Assembly: GCA_039707465.1 (NCBI GenBank)
Contig: CM077652.1
Span: 39,618,118-39,682,117 of the forward strand
Source: Rhabdophis nuchalis
Lineage: Eukaryota > Chordata > Lepidosauria > Squamata > Natricidae
Direction of reading: 5' to 3'
Length of the DNA stretch: 64,000 bases
The position numbers were made by a program, and so were the translations under genes. Positions 1 through 12,000 of this stretch are shown here, piece after piece. The notes under the pieces were generated by a model. It did not search any database. It had not been told where the DNA came from and saw only the letters and a program-made list of their open reading frames with translations. Every line of letters starts with the position of its first letter. Within the stretch, counting starts at the first letter, position 1.

Positions 1-944
1 ATCGAGAGCTCAAATTTGAACGAGAAACACAAATTGGATGGTATCTGGGATGTAGAAGCTGAAAAACAAGTCGATTGGTTGATCTGAGCTTTCCCTGAGA
101 AGTTACAGCCAAGTGTATATCAGAATTGAGGAAAGAATTCAATTTAGCCAAGAACTGCAAATTTGGATCCAGAGTTCAAATTCGAACGAGAAACCCATAT
201 TGGATGCTATCTGGAATGCTAATCCCGAAAAACAAGTCGATCGGTTGATCTGAGCTTTCCCTGAGAAATTACAGCCAAGCGTATCTCAGTATTGAGGAAA
301 GAACTCAATTTAGCCAGGAACTGCAAATTTGGATCGAGAGCTCAAATTTGAACGAGAAACACAAATTGGATGGTATCTGGGATGTAGAAGCTGAAAAACA
401 AGTCGATTGGTTGATCTGAGCTTTCCCTGAGAAGTTACAGCCAAGTGTATATCAGAATTGAGGAAAGAATTCAATTTAGCCAAGAACTGTAAATTTGGAT
501 CGAGAGTTCAAATTCGAACGAGAAACACAAATTGGATGCTATCTGGAATGCTAAACCCGAAAAACAAGTCGATTGGTTGATCTGAGCTTTCCCTGAGAAG
601 TTACAGCCAAGCGTACCTCAGTATTGAGGAAAGAACTCAGTTTAGCCAGGAACTGCAAATTTGGATGCAGAGCTCAAATTCGAACGAGAAACCCATATTG
701 GATGCTATCTGGAATGCTAATCCCGAAAAACAAGTCGATCGGTTGATCTGAGCTTTCCCTGAGAAGTTACAGCCAAGTGTATATCAGAATTGACAAAAGA
801 ACTCAGTATAGCCAGGAACTGCAAATTTGGATCCAGAGCTCAAATTCGAACGAGAAACACATATTGGATGGTATCTGGGATGCAGAAGCCGAAAAACTAG
901 TGGATTGGTTGATCTGAGCTTTCCCTGAGAAGTTACAGCCAAGT

Positions 945-3900
945 GTATATCAGAATTGAGGAAAGAATTCAATTTAGCCAAGAACTGCAAATTTGGATCC
1001 AGAGTTCAAATTCGAACGAGAAACACAAATTGGATGGTATCTGGGATGTAGAAGCTGGAAAACAAGTCGATTGGTTGTTCTGAGCTTTCCCTGAGAAGTT
1101 ACAGCCAAGTGTATATCAGAATTGAGGAAAGAATTCAATTTAGCCAAGAACTGCAAATTTGGATCCAGAGTTCAAATTCGAACGAGAAACACAAATTGGA
1201 TGCTATCTGGAATGCTAAAGCCGAAAAACAAGTCGATTGGTTGATCTGAGCTATCCCTGAAAAGTTACAGGCAAGTGTATATCAGAATTGACAAAAGAAC
1301 TCAGTTTAGCCAGGAACTGCAAATTTGGATGCAGAGCTCAAATTCGAATGAGAAACACATATTGGATGGTATCTGGGATGTAGAAGCCGAAAAACAAGTA
1401 GATTGGTTGATCTAAGCTTTCCCTGAGAAGTTACAGCCAAGTGTATATCAGAATTGAGGAAAGAATTCAATTTAGCCAAGAACTGCAAATTTGGATGCAG
1501 AGCTCAAATTCGAACGAGAAACACAAATTGGATGCTATATGGAATGCTAAACCCGAAAAACAAGTGGATTGGTTGATCTGAGCTTTCCCTGAGAAGTTAC
1601 AGGCAAATGTATATCAGAATTGACAAAAGAACTCAGTTTAGCCAGGAACTGCAAATTTGGATGCAGAGCTCAAATTCGAATGAGAAAAACAAATTGGATG
1701 CTATCTGGAATGCTAAACCCGAAAAACAAGTCGGTTGGTTGATCTGAGCTTTCCCTGAGAAGTTACAGCCAAGTGTATATCAGAATTGAGGAAAGAATTC
1801 AATTTAGCCAAGAACTGCAAATTTGGATCCAGAGTTCAAATTCGAACGAGAAACACAAATTGGATGCTATCTGGAATGCTAAACCCGAAAAACAAGTCGA
1901 TTGGTTGATCTGAGCTTTCCCTGAGAAGTTACAGCCAAGTGTATATCAGAATTGAGGAAAGAATTCAATTTAGCCAAGAACTGCAAATTTGGATCCAGAG
2001 TTCAAATTCGAACGAGAAACACAAATTGGATGTTATCTGGAATGCTAAACCCGAAAAACAAGTCGATTGGTTGATCTGAGCTTTCCCTGAGAAGTTACAG
2101 CCAAGCGTATCTCAGTATTGAGGAAAGAACTCAATTTAGCCAGGAACTGCAAATTTGGATCGAGAGCTCAAATTCGAACGAGAAACACAAATTGGATGGT
2201 ATCTGGGATGTAGAAGCTGAAAAACAAGTTGATTGGTTGATCTGAGCTTTCCCTGAGAAGTTACAGCAAAGTGTATATCAGAATTGAGGAAAGAATTCAA
2301 TTTAGCCAAGAACTGCAAATTTGGATCCAGAGTTCAAATTCGAACGAGAAACACAAATTGGATGCTATCTGGAATGCTAAACCCGAAAAACAAGTCGATT
2401 GGTTGATCTGAGCTTTCCCTGAGAAGTTACAGGCAAGCGTATATCAGAATTGACAAAAGAACTCAGTTTAACTAGGAACTGCAAATTTGGATCCAGAGCT
2501 CAAATTCGAACGAGAAACACATATTGGATGCTATCTGGAATGCTAAACCGGAAAGACAAGTCGATTGGTTGATCTGAGCTTTCCCTGAGAAGTTACAGCC
2601 AAGTGTATATCAGAATTGAGGAAAGAATTCAATTTAGCCAGGAACTGCAAATTTGGATCCAGAGCTCAAATTCGAACGAGAAAAACATATTGGATGCTAT
2701 TTGGAATGCTAAACCCGAAAAACAAGTCGATTGGTTGATCTGAGCTTTCCCTGAGAAGTTACAGCCAAGCGTATCTCAGTATTGAGGAAAGAACTCAATT
2801 TAGCCAGGAACTGCAAATTTGGATCGAGAGCTCAAATTTGAACGAGAAACACAAATTGGATGGTATCTGGGATGTAGAAGCTGAAAAACAAGTCGATTGG
2901 TTGATCTGAGCTTTCCCTGAGAAGTTACAGCCAAGTGTATATCAGAATTGAGGAAAGAATTCAATTTAGCCAAGAACTGCAAATTTGGATCCAGAGTTCA
3001 AATTCGAACGAGAAACACAAATTGGATGCTATATGGAATGCTAAACCCGAAAAACAAGTGGATTGGTTGATCTGAGCTTTCCCTGAGAAGTTACAGGCAA
3101 ATGTATATCAGAATTGACAAAAGAACTCAGTTTAGCCAGGAACTGCAAATTTGGATGCAGAGCTCAAATTCGAATGAGAAACACAAATTGGATGCTATCT
3201 GGAATGCTAAACCCGAAAAACAAGTCGGTTGGTTGATCTGAGCTTTCCCTGAGAAGTTACAGCCAAGTGTATATCAGAATTGAGGAAAGAATTCAATTTA
3301 GCCAAGAACTGCAAATTTGGATCCAGAGTTCAAATTCGAACGAGAAACACAAATTGGATGGTATCTGGGATGTAGAAGCTGGAAAACAAGTCGATTGGTT
3401 GTTCTGAGCTTTCCCTGAGAAGTTACAGCCAAGTGTATATCAGAATTGAGGAAAGAATTCAATTTAGCCAAGAACTGCAAATTTGGATCCAGAGTTCAAA
3501 TTCGAACGAGAAACACAAATTGGATGCTATCTGGAATGCTAAAGCCGAAAAACAAGTCGATTGGTTGATCTGAGCTATCCCTGAAAAGTTACAGGCAAGT
3601 GTATATCAGAATTGACAAAAGAACTCAGTTTAGCCAGGAACTGCAAATTTGGATGCAGAGCTCAAATTCGAATGAGAAACACATATTGGATGGTATCTGG
3701 GATGTAGAAGCCGAAAAACAAGTAGATTGGTTGATCTAAGCTTTCCCTGAGAAGTTACAGCCAAGTGTATATCAGAATTGAGGAAAGAATTCAATTTAGC
3801 CAAGAACTGCAAATTTGGATCCAGAGTTCAAATTCGAACGAGAAACACAAATTGGATGCTATATGGAATGCTAAACCCGAAAAACAAGTGGATTGGTTGA

Positions 3901-5950
3901 TCTGAGCTTTCCCTGAGAAGTTACAGGCAAATGTATATCAGAATTGACAAAAGAACTCAGTTTAGCCAGGAACTGCAAATTTGGATGCAGAGCTCAAATT
4001 CGAATGAGAAAAACAAATTGGATGCTATCTGGAATGCTAAACCCGAAAAACAAGTCGGTTGGTTGATCTGAGCTTTCCCTGAGAAGTTACAGCCAAGTGT
4101 ATATCAGAATTGAGGAAAGAATTCAATTTAGCCAAGAACTGCAAATTTGGATCCAGAGTTCAAATTCGAACGAGAAACACAAATTGGATGCTATATGGAA
4201 TGCTAAACCCGAAAAACAAGTGGATTGGTTGATCTGAGCTTTCCCTGAGAAGTTACAGGCAAATGTATATCAGAATTGACAAAAGAACTCAGTTTAGCCA
4301 GGAACTGCAAATTTGGATGCAGAGCTCAAATTTGAATGAGAAACACAAATTGGATGCTATCTGGAATGCTAAACCCGAAAAACAAGTCGGTTGGTTGATC
4401 TGAGCTTTCCCTGAGAAGTTACAGCCAAGTGTATATCAGAATTGAGGAAAGAATTCAATTTAGCCAAGAACTGCAAATTTGGATCCAGAGTTCAAATTCG
4501 AACGAGAAACACAAATTGGATGCTATCTGGAATGCTAAACCCGAAAAACAAGTCGATTGGTTGATCTGAGCTTTCCCTGAGAAGTTACAGCCAAGTGTAT
4601 ATCAGAATTGAGGAAAGAATTCAATTTAGCCAAGAACTGCAAATTTGGATCCAGAGTTCAAATTCGAACGAGAAACACAAATTGGATGTTATCTGGAATG
4701 CTAAACCCGAAAAACAAGTCGATTGGTTGATCTGAGCTTTCCCTGAGAAGTTACAGCCAAGCGTATCTCAGTATTGAGGAAAGAACTCAATTTAGCCAGG
4801 AACTGCAAATTTGGATCGAGAGCTCAAATTCGAACGAGAAACACAAATTGGATGGTATCTGGGATGTAGAAGCTGAAAAACAAGTTGATTGGTTGATCTG
4901 AGCTTTCCCTGAGAAGTTACAGCCAAGTGTATATCAGAATTGAGGAAAGAATTCAATTTAGCCAAGAACTGCAAATTTGGATCCAGAGTTCAAATTCGAA
5001 CGAGAAACACAAATTGGATGTTATCTGGAATGCTAAACCCGAAAAACAAGTCGATTGGTTGATCTGAGCTTTCCCTGAGAAGTTACAGCCAAGCGTATCT
5101 CAGTATTGAGGAAAGAACTCAATTTAGCCAGGAACTGCAAATTTGGATCGAGAGCTCAAATTCGAACGAGAAACACAAATTGGATGGTATCTGGGATGTA
5201 GAAGCTGAAAAACAAGTTGATTGGTTGATCTGAGCTTTCCCTGAGAAGTTACAGCAAAGTGTATATCAGAATTGAGGAAAGAATTCAATTTAGCCAAGAA
5301 CTGCAAATTTGGATCCAGAGTTCAAATTCGAACGAGAAACACAAATTGGATGCTATCTGGAATGCTAAACCCGAAAAACAAGTCGATTGGTTGATCTGAG
5401 CTTTCCCTGAGAAGTTACAGGCAAGCGTATATCAGAATTGACAAAAGAACTCAGTTTAACTAGGAACTGCAAATTTGGATCCAGAGCTCAAATTCGAACG
5501 AGAAACACATATTGGATGCTATCTGGAATGCTAAACCCGAAAGACAAGTCGATTGGTTGATCTGAGCTTTCCCTGAGAAGTTACAGCCAAGTGTATATCA
5601 GAATTGAGGAAAGAATTCAATTTAGCCAGGAACTGCAAATTTGGATCCAGAGCTCAAATTCGAACGAGAAAAACATATTGGATGCTATTTGGAATGCTAA
5701 ACCCGAAAAACAAGTCGATTGGTTGATCTGAGCTTTCCCTGAGAAGTTACAGCCAAGCGTATCTCAGTATTGAGGAAAGAACTCAATTTAGCCAGGAACT
5801 GCAAATTTGGATCGAGAGCTCAAATTTGAACGAGAAACACAAATTGGATGGTATCTGGGATGTAGAAGCTGAAAAACAAGTCGATTGGTTGATCTGAGCT
5901 TTCCCTGAGAAGTTACAGCCAAGTGTATATCAGAATTGAGGAAAGAATTC
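945..5950. repeat. Nested direct duplication, 14- to 18-monomer offset
   Basis: Monomers from about 945 to 2,960 recur from about 3,269 to 5,950. The offset is first 2,324 bp (14 monomers), then 2,656, then 2,988 bp, because the second copy carries two extra two-monomer steps. Shared private variants include a TTGTTCTGAG monomer (1,075 and 3,399), a CAAATGTATATC monomer (1,603 and 3,927), and a TTTAACTAGGAAC monomer followed by GAAAGACAAG (2,467 and 5,455). Confidence 0.75.
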
Positions 5951-8757
5951 AATTTAACCAAGAACTGTAAATTTGGATCCAGAGTTCAAATTCGAAAGAG
6001 AAACACAAATTGGATGCTATCTGGAATGCTAAACCCGAAAAACAAGTCGATTGGTTGATCTGAGCTTTCCCTGAGAAGTTACAGCCAAGCGTATATCAGA
6101 ATTGACAAAAGAACTCAGTTTAGCCAGGAACTGCAAATTTGGATCCAGAGTTCAAATTCGAAGGAGAAACACAAATTGGATGCTATCTGGAATGCTAATC
6201 CCGAAAAACAAGTCGATCGGTTGATCTGAGCTTTCCCTGAGAAATTACAGCCAAGCGTATCTCAGTATTGAGGAAAGAACTCAATTTAGCCAGGAACTGC
6301 AAATTTGGATGGTATCTGGGATGTAGAAGCTGAAAAACAAGTCGATTGGTTGATCTGAGCTTTCCCTGGGAAGTTACAGCCAAGTGTATATCAGAATTGA
6401 GGAAAGAATTCATTTAGCCAAGAACTGCAAATTTGGATCCAGAGCTCAAATTCGAACGAGAAACACATATTGGATGGTATCTGGGATGCTGAAGCCGAAA
6501 AACAAGTCGATTGGTTGATCTGAGCTTTCCCTGAGAAGTTACAGCCAAGCATATATCAGAATTGACAAAAGAACTCAATTTAGCCAGGAACTGCAAATTT
6601 GGATCCAGAGCTCAAATTCGAACGAGAAACACATATTGGATGGTATCTGGGATGCTGAAGCCGAAAAACAAGTCGATTGGTTGATCTGAGCTTTCCCTGA
6701 GAAGTTACAGCCAAGCGTATATCAGAATTGACAAAAGAACTCAATTTAGCCAGGAACTGCAAATTTGGATCCAGAGCTCAAATTCGAACGAGAAACACAT
6801 ATTGGATGGTATCTGGGATGCAGAATCCGAACAACAAGTCGATTGGTTGATCTGAGCTTTCCCTGAGAAGTTACAGCCAAGCGTATATCAGAATTGACAA
6901 AAGAACTCAGTTTAGCCAGGAACTGCAAATTTGGATCCAGAGCTCAAATTCGAACGAGAAAAACATATTGGATGCTATTTGGAATGCTAAACCCGAAAAA
7001 CAAGTCGATTGGTTGATCTGAGCTTTCCCTGAGAAGTTACAGCCAAGCGTATCTCAGTATTGAGGAAAGAACTCAATTTAGCCAGGAACTGCAAATTTGG
7101 ATCGAGAGCTCAAATTCGAACGAGAAACACAAATTGGATGGTATCTGGGATGTAGAAGCTGGAAAACAAGTCGATTGGTTGATCTGAGCTTTCCCTGAGA
7201 AGTTACAGCCAAGCGTATCTCTGTATTGAGGAAAGAACTCAATTTAGCCAGGAACTGCAAATTTGGATTGAGAGCTCAAATTCGAACGAGAAACACAAAT
7301 TGGATGGTATCTGGGATGTAGAAGCTGAAAAACAAGTCGATTGGTAGATCTGAGCTTTCCCTGAGAAGTTACAGCGAAGTGTATATCAGAATTGACAAAA
7401 GAACTCAGTTTAGCCAGGAACTGCAAATTTGGATGCAGAGCTCAAATTCGAACGAGAAATACATATTGGATGGTATCTGCGATGCAGAAGCAGAAAAACA
7501 AGAGGATTGGTTGATCTGAGCTTTCCCTGAGAAGTTACAGCCAAGCGTATATCAGAATTGACAAAAGAACTTAGTTTAGCCAGGAACTGCAAATTTGGAT
7601 CCAGAGCTCAAATTCGAACGAGAAACACATATTGGATGGTATCTGGAATGCTAAACCCGAAAAACAAGTCGATTGGTTGATCTGAGCTTTCCCAGAGAAG
7701 TTACAGCCAAGCGTTTATCAGAATTGACAAAAGAACTCAATTTAGCCAAGAACTGTAAATTTGGATCCAGAATTCAAATTCGAACGAGAAACACATATTG
7801 GATGGTATCTGGGATGCAGAAGCCGAAAAACAAGTCGATTGGTTGATCTGAGCTTTCCCTGAGAAGTTACAGCCAAGTGTATATCAGAATTGAGGAAAGA
7901 ATTCATTTAGCCAAGAACTGCAAATTTGGATCCAGAGCTCAAATTCGAACGAGAAACACATATTGGATGGAATCTGGGATGTAGAAGCCGAAAAACAAGT
8001 CGATTGGTTGATCTGAGCTTTCCCTGAGAAGTTACAGCGTAGTGTATATCAGAATTGAGGAAAGAATTCAATTTAGCCAGGAACTGCAAATTTGGATCCA
8101 GAGCTCAAATTCGAACGAGAAACACATATTGGATGCTATTTGGAATGCTAAACCCGAAAAACAAGTCGATTGGTTGATCTGAGCTTTCCCTGAGAAGTTA
8201 CAGCCAAGCGTATCTCAGTATTGAGGAAAGAACTCAATTTAGCCAGGAACTGCAAATTTGGATCGAGAGCTCAAATTTGAACGAGAAACACAAATTGGAT
8301 GGTATCTGGGATGTAGAAGCTGAAAAACAAGTCGATTGGTTGATCTGAGCTTTCCCTGAGAAGTTACAGCCAAGTGTATATCAGAATTGAGGAAAGAATT
8401 CAATTTAGCCAAGAACTGTAAATTTGGATCCAGAGTTCAAAATCGAACGAGAAACACAAATTGGATGCTATCTGGAATGCTAAACCCGAAAAACAAGTCG
8501 ATTGGTTGATCTGAGCTTTCCCTGAGAAGTTACAGCCAAGTGTATATCAGAATTGACAAAAGAACTCAGTATAGCCAGGAACTGCAAATTTGGATCCAGA
8601 GCTCAAATTCGAACGAGAAACACATATTGGATGGTATCTGGGATGCAGAAGCCGAAAAACTAGTGGATTGGTTGATCTGAGCTTTCCCTGAGAAGTTACA
8701 GCCAAGCATATATCAGAATTGACAAAAGAACTCAGTTTAGCCAGGAACTGCAAATTT
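2780..8757. repeat. ~6-kb higher-order unit, copy 1
   Basis: The order of monomer variants from about 2,780 to 8,757 is repeated from about 9,049 to 14,695. The offset is 6,269 bp up to about 4.6 kb and 5,937-5,938 bp after about 5.1 kb. The change of 332 bp is exactly two monomers and comes from an extra dimer in this copy at about 4,641-5,304. Shared landmarks are a shortened monomer (6,224-6,352), a TCTGCGATGCAGAAGC monomer (7,475) and a GTTACAGCGTAGTG monomer (8,031). Confidence 0.85.
6224..6352. repeat. Shortened 129-bp monomer (37-bp internal deletion)
   Basis: This monomer goes straight from CAAATTTGGAT to GGTATCTGGG at 6,310/6,311, so the usual 37 bp between two GGAT words are missing. 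The two words lie in CAAATTTGGAT and CAAATTGGAT, 38 bp apart in the full monomer. That points to a deletion between short direct repeats. Phase is normal on both sides. Confidence 0.9.
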
Positions 8758-9048
8758 GGATCCAGAGCTCAAATTCGAACGAGAAACACATGTTGGATGG
8801 TATCTGGAATGCTAAACCCGAAAAACAAGTCCATTGGTTGATCTGAGCTTTCCCTGAGAAGTTACAGCCAAGCGTATCTCAGTATTGAGGAAAGAACTCA
8901 GTTTAGCCAGGAACTGCAAATTTGGATGCAGAGCTCAAATTCGAACGAGAAACCCATATTGGATGCTATCTGGAATGCTAATCCCGAAAAACAAGTCGAT
9001 CGGTTGATCTGAGCTTTCCCTGAGAAATTACAGCCAAGCGTATCTCAG

Positions 9049-12000
9049 TATTGAGGAAAGAACTCAATTTAGCCAGGAACTGCAAATTTGGATCGAGAGC
9101 TCAAATTTGAACGAGAAACACAAATTGGATGGTATCTGGGATGTAGAAGCTGAAAAACAAGTCGATTGGTTGATCTGAGCTTTCCCTGAGAAGTTACAGC
9201 CAAGTGTATATCAGAATTGAGGAAAGAATTCAATTTAGCCAAGAACTGCAAATTTGGATCCAGAGTTCAAATTCGAACGAGAAACACAAATTGGATGCTA
9301 TATGGAATGCTAAACCCGAAAAACAAGTGGATTGGTTGATCTGAGCTTTCCCTGAGAAGTTACAGGCAAATGTATATCAGAATTGACAAAAGAACTCAGT
9401 TTAGCCAGGAACTGCAAATTTGGATGCAGAGCTCAAATTCGAATGAGAAACACAAATTGGATGCTATCTGGAATGCTAAACCCGAAAAACAAGTCGGTTG
9501 GTTGATCTGAGCTTTCCCTGAGAAGTTACAGCCAAGTGTATATCAGAATTGAGGAAAGAATTCAATTTAGCCAAGAACTGCAAATTTGGATCCAGAGTTC
9601 AAATTCGAACGAGAAACACAAATTGGATGGTATCTGGGATGTAGAAGCTGGAAAACAAGTCGATTGGTTGTTCTGAGCTTTCCCTGAGAAGTTACAGCCA
9701 AGTGTATATCAGAATTGAGGAAAGAATTCAATTTAGCCAAGAACTGCAAATTTGGATCCAGAGTTCAAATTCGAACGAGAAACACAAATTGGATGCTATC
9801 TGGAATGCTAAAGCCGAAAAACAAGTCGATTGGTTGATCTGAGCTATCCCTGAAAAGTTACAGGCAAGTGTATATCAGAATTGACAAAAGAACTCAGTTT
9901 AGCCAGGAACTGCAAATTTGGATGCAGAGCTCAAATTCGAATGAGAAACACATATTGGATGGTATCTGGGATGTAGAAGCCGAAAAACAAGTAGATTGGT
10001 TGATCTAAGCTTTCCCTGAGAAGTTACAGCCAAGTGTATATCAGAATTGAGGAAAGAATTCAATTTAGCCAAGAACTGCAAATTTGGATCCAGAGTTCAA
10101 ATTCGAACGAGAAACACAAATTGGATGCTATATGGAATGCTAAACCCGAAAAACAAGTGGATTGGTTGATCTGAGCTTTCCCTGAGAAGTTACAGGCAAA
10201 TGTATATCAGAATTGACAAAAGAACTCAGTTTAGCCAGGAACTGCAAATTTGGATGCAGAGCTCAAATTCGAATGAGAAAAACAAATTGGATGCTATCTG
10301 GAATGCTAAACCCGAAAAACAAGTCGGTTGGTTGATCTGAGCTTTCCCTGAGAAGTTACAGCCAAGTGTATATCAGAATTGAGGAAAGAATTCAATTTAG
10401 CCAAGAACTGCAAATTTGGATCCAGAGTTCAAATTCGAACGAGAAACACAAATTGGATGCTATATGGAATGCTAAACCCGAAAAACAAGTGGATTGGTTG
10501 ATCTGAGCTTTCCCTGAGAAGTTACAGGCAAATGTATATCAGAATTGACAAAAGAACTCAGTTTAGCCAGGAACTGCAAATTTGGATGCAGAGCTCAAAT
10601 TCGAATGAGAAACACAAATTGGATGCTATCTGGAATGCTAAACCCGAAAAACAAGTCGGTTGGTTGATCTGAGCTTTCCCTGAGAAGTTACAGCCAAGTG
10701 TATATCAGAATTGAGGAAAGAATTCAATTTAGCCAAGAACTGCAAATTTGGATCCAGAGTTCAAATTCGAACGAGAAACACAAATTGGATGCTATCTGGA
10801 ATGCTAAACCCGAAAAACAAGTCGATTGGTTGATCTGAGCTTTCCCTGAGAAGTTACAGCCAAGTGTATATCAGAATTGAGGAAAGAATTCAATTTAGCC
10901 AAGAACTGCAAATTTGGATCCAGAGTTCAAATTCGAACGAGAAACACAAATTGGATGTTATCTGGAATGCTAAACCCGAAAAACAAGTCGATTGGTTGAT
11001 CTGAGCTTTCCCTGAGAAGTTACAGCCAAGCGTATCTCAGTATTGAGGAAAGAACTCAATTTAGCCAGGAACTGCAAATTTGGATCGAGAGCTCAAATTC
11101 GAACGAGAAACACAAATTGGATGGTATCTGGGATGTAGAAGCTGAAAAACAAGTTGATTGGTTGATCTGAGCTTTCCCTGAGAAGTTACAGCAAAGTGTA
11201 TATCAGAATTGAGGAAAGAATTCAATTTAGCCAAGAACTGCAAATTTGGATCCAGAGTTCAAATTCGAACGAGAAACACAAATTGGATGCTATCTGGAAT
11301 GCTAAACCCGAAAAACAAGTCGATTGGTTGATCTGAGCTTTCCCTGAGAAGTTACAGGCAAGCGTATATCAGAATTGACAAAAGAACTCAGTTTAACTAG
11401 GAACTGCAAATTTGGATCCAGAGCTCAAATTCGAACGAGAAACACATATTGGATGCTATGTGGAATGCTAAACCCGAAAGACAAGTCGATTGGTTGATCT
11501 GAGCTTTCCCTGAGAAGTTACAGCCAAGTGTATATCAGAATTGAGGAAAGAATTCAATTTAGCCAGGAACTGCAAATTTGGATCCAGAGCTCAAATTCGA
11601 ACGAGAAAAACATATTGGATGCTATTTGGAATGCTAAACCCGAAAAACAAGTCGATTGGTTGATCTGAGCTTTCCCTGAGAAGTTACAGCCAAGCGTATC
11701 TCAGTATTGAGGAAAGAACTCAATTTAGCCAGGAACTGCAAATTTGGATCGAGAGCTCAAATTTGAACGAGAAACACAAATAGGATGGTATCTGGGATGT
11801 AGAAGCTGAAAAACAAGTCGATTGGTTGATCTGAGCTTTCCCTGAGAAGTTACAGCCAAGTGTATATCAGAATTGAGGAAAGAATTCAATTTAACCAAGA
11901 ACTGTAAATTTGGATCCAGAGTTCAAATTCGAAAGAGAAACACAAATTGGATGCTATCTGGAATGCTAAACCCGAAAAACAAGTCGATTGGTTGATCTGA

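Noticed and set aside
2000..2020. CENP-B box
   Set aside because: The monomer has TTCGAACGAGAAACAC. The TTCG and the central A of the box (TTCGNNNNANNCGGG) match, but the required CGGG is absent (AACA). The reverse strand has no match either. Other box-independent centromere proteins are not excluded.
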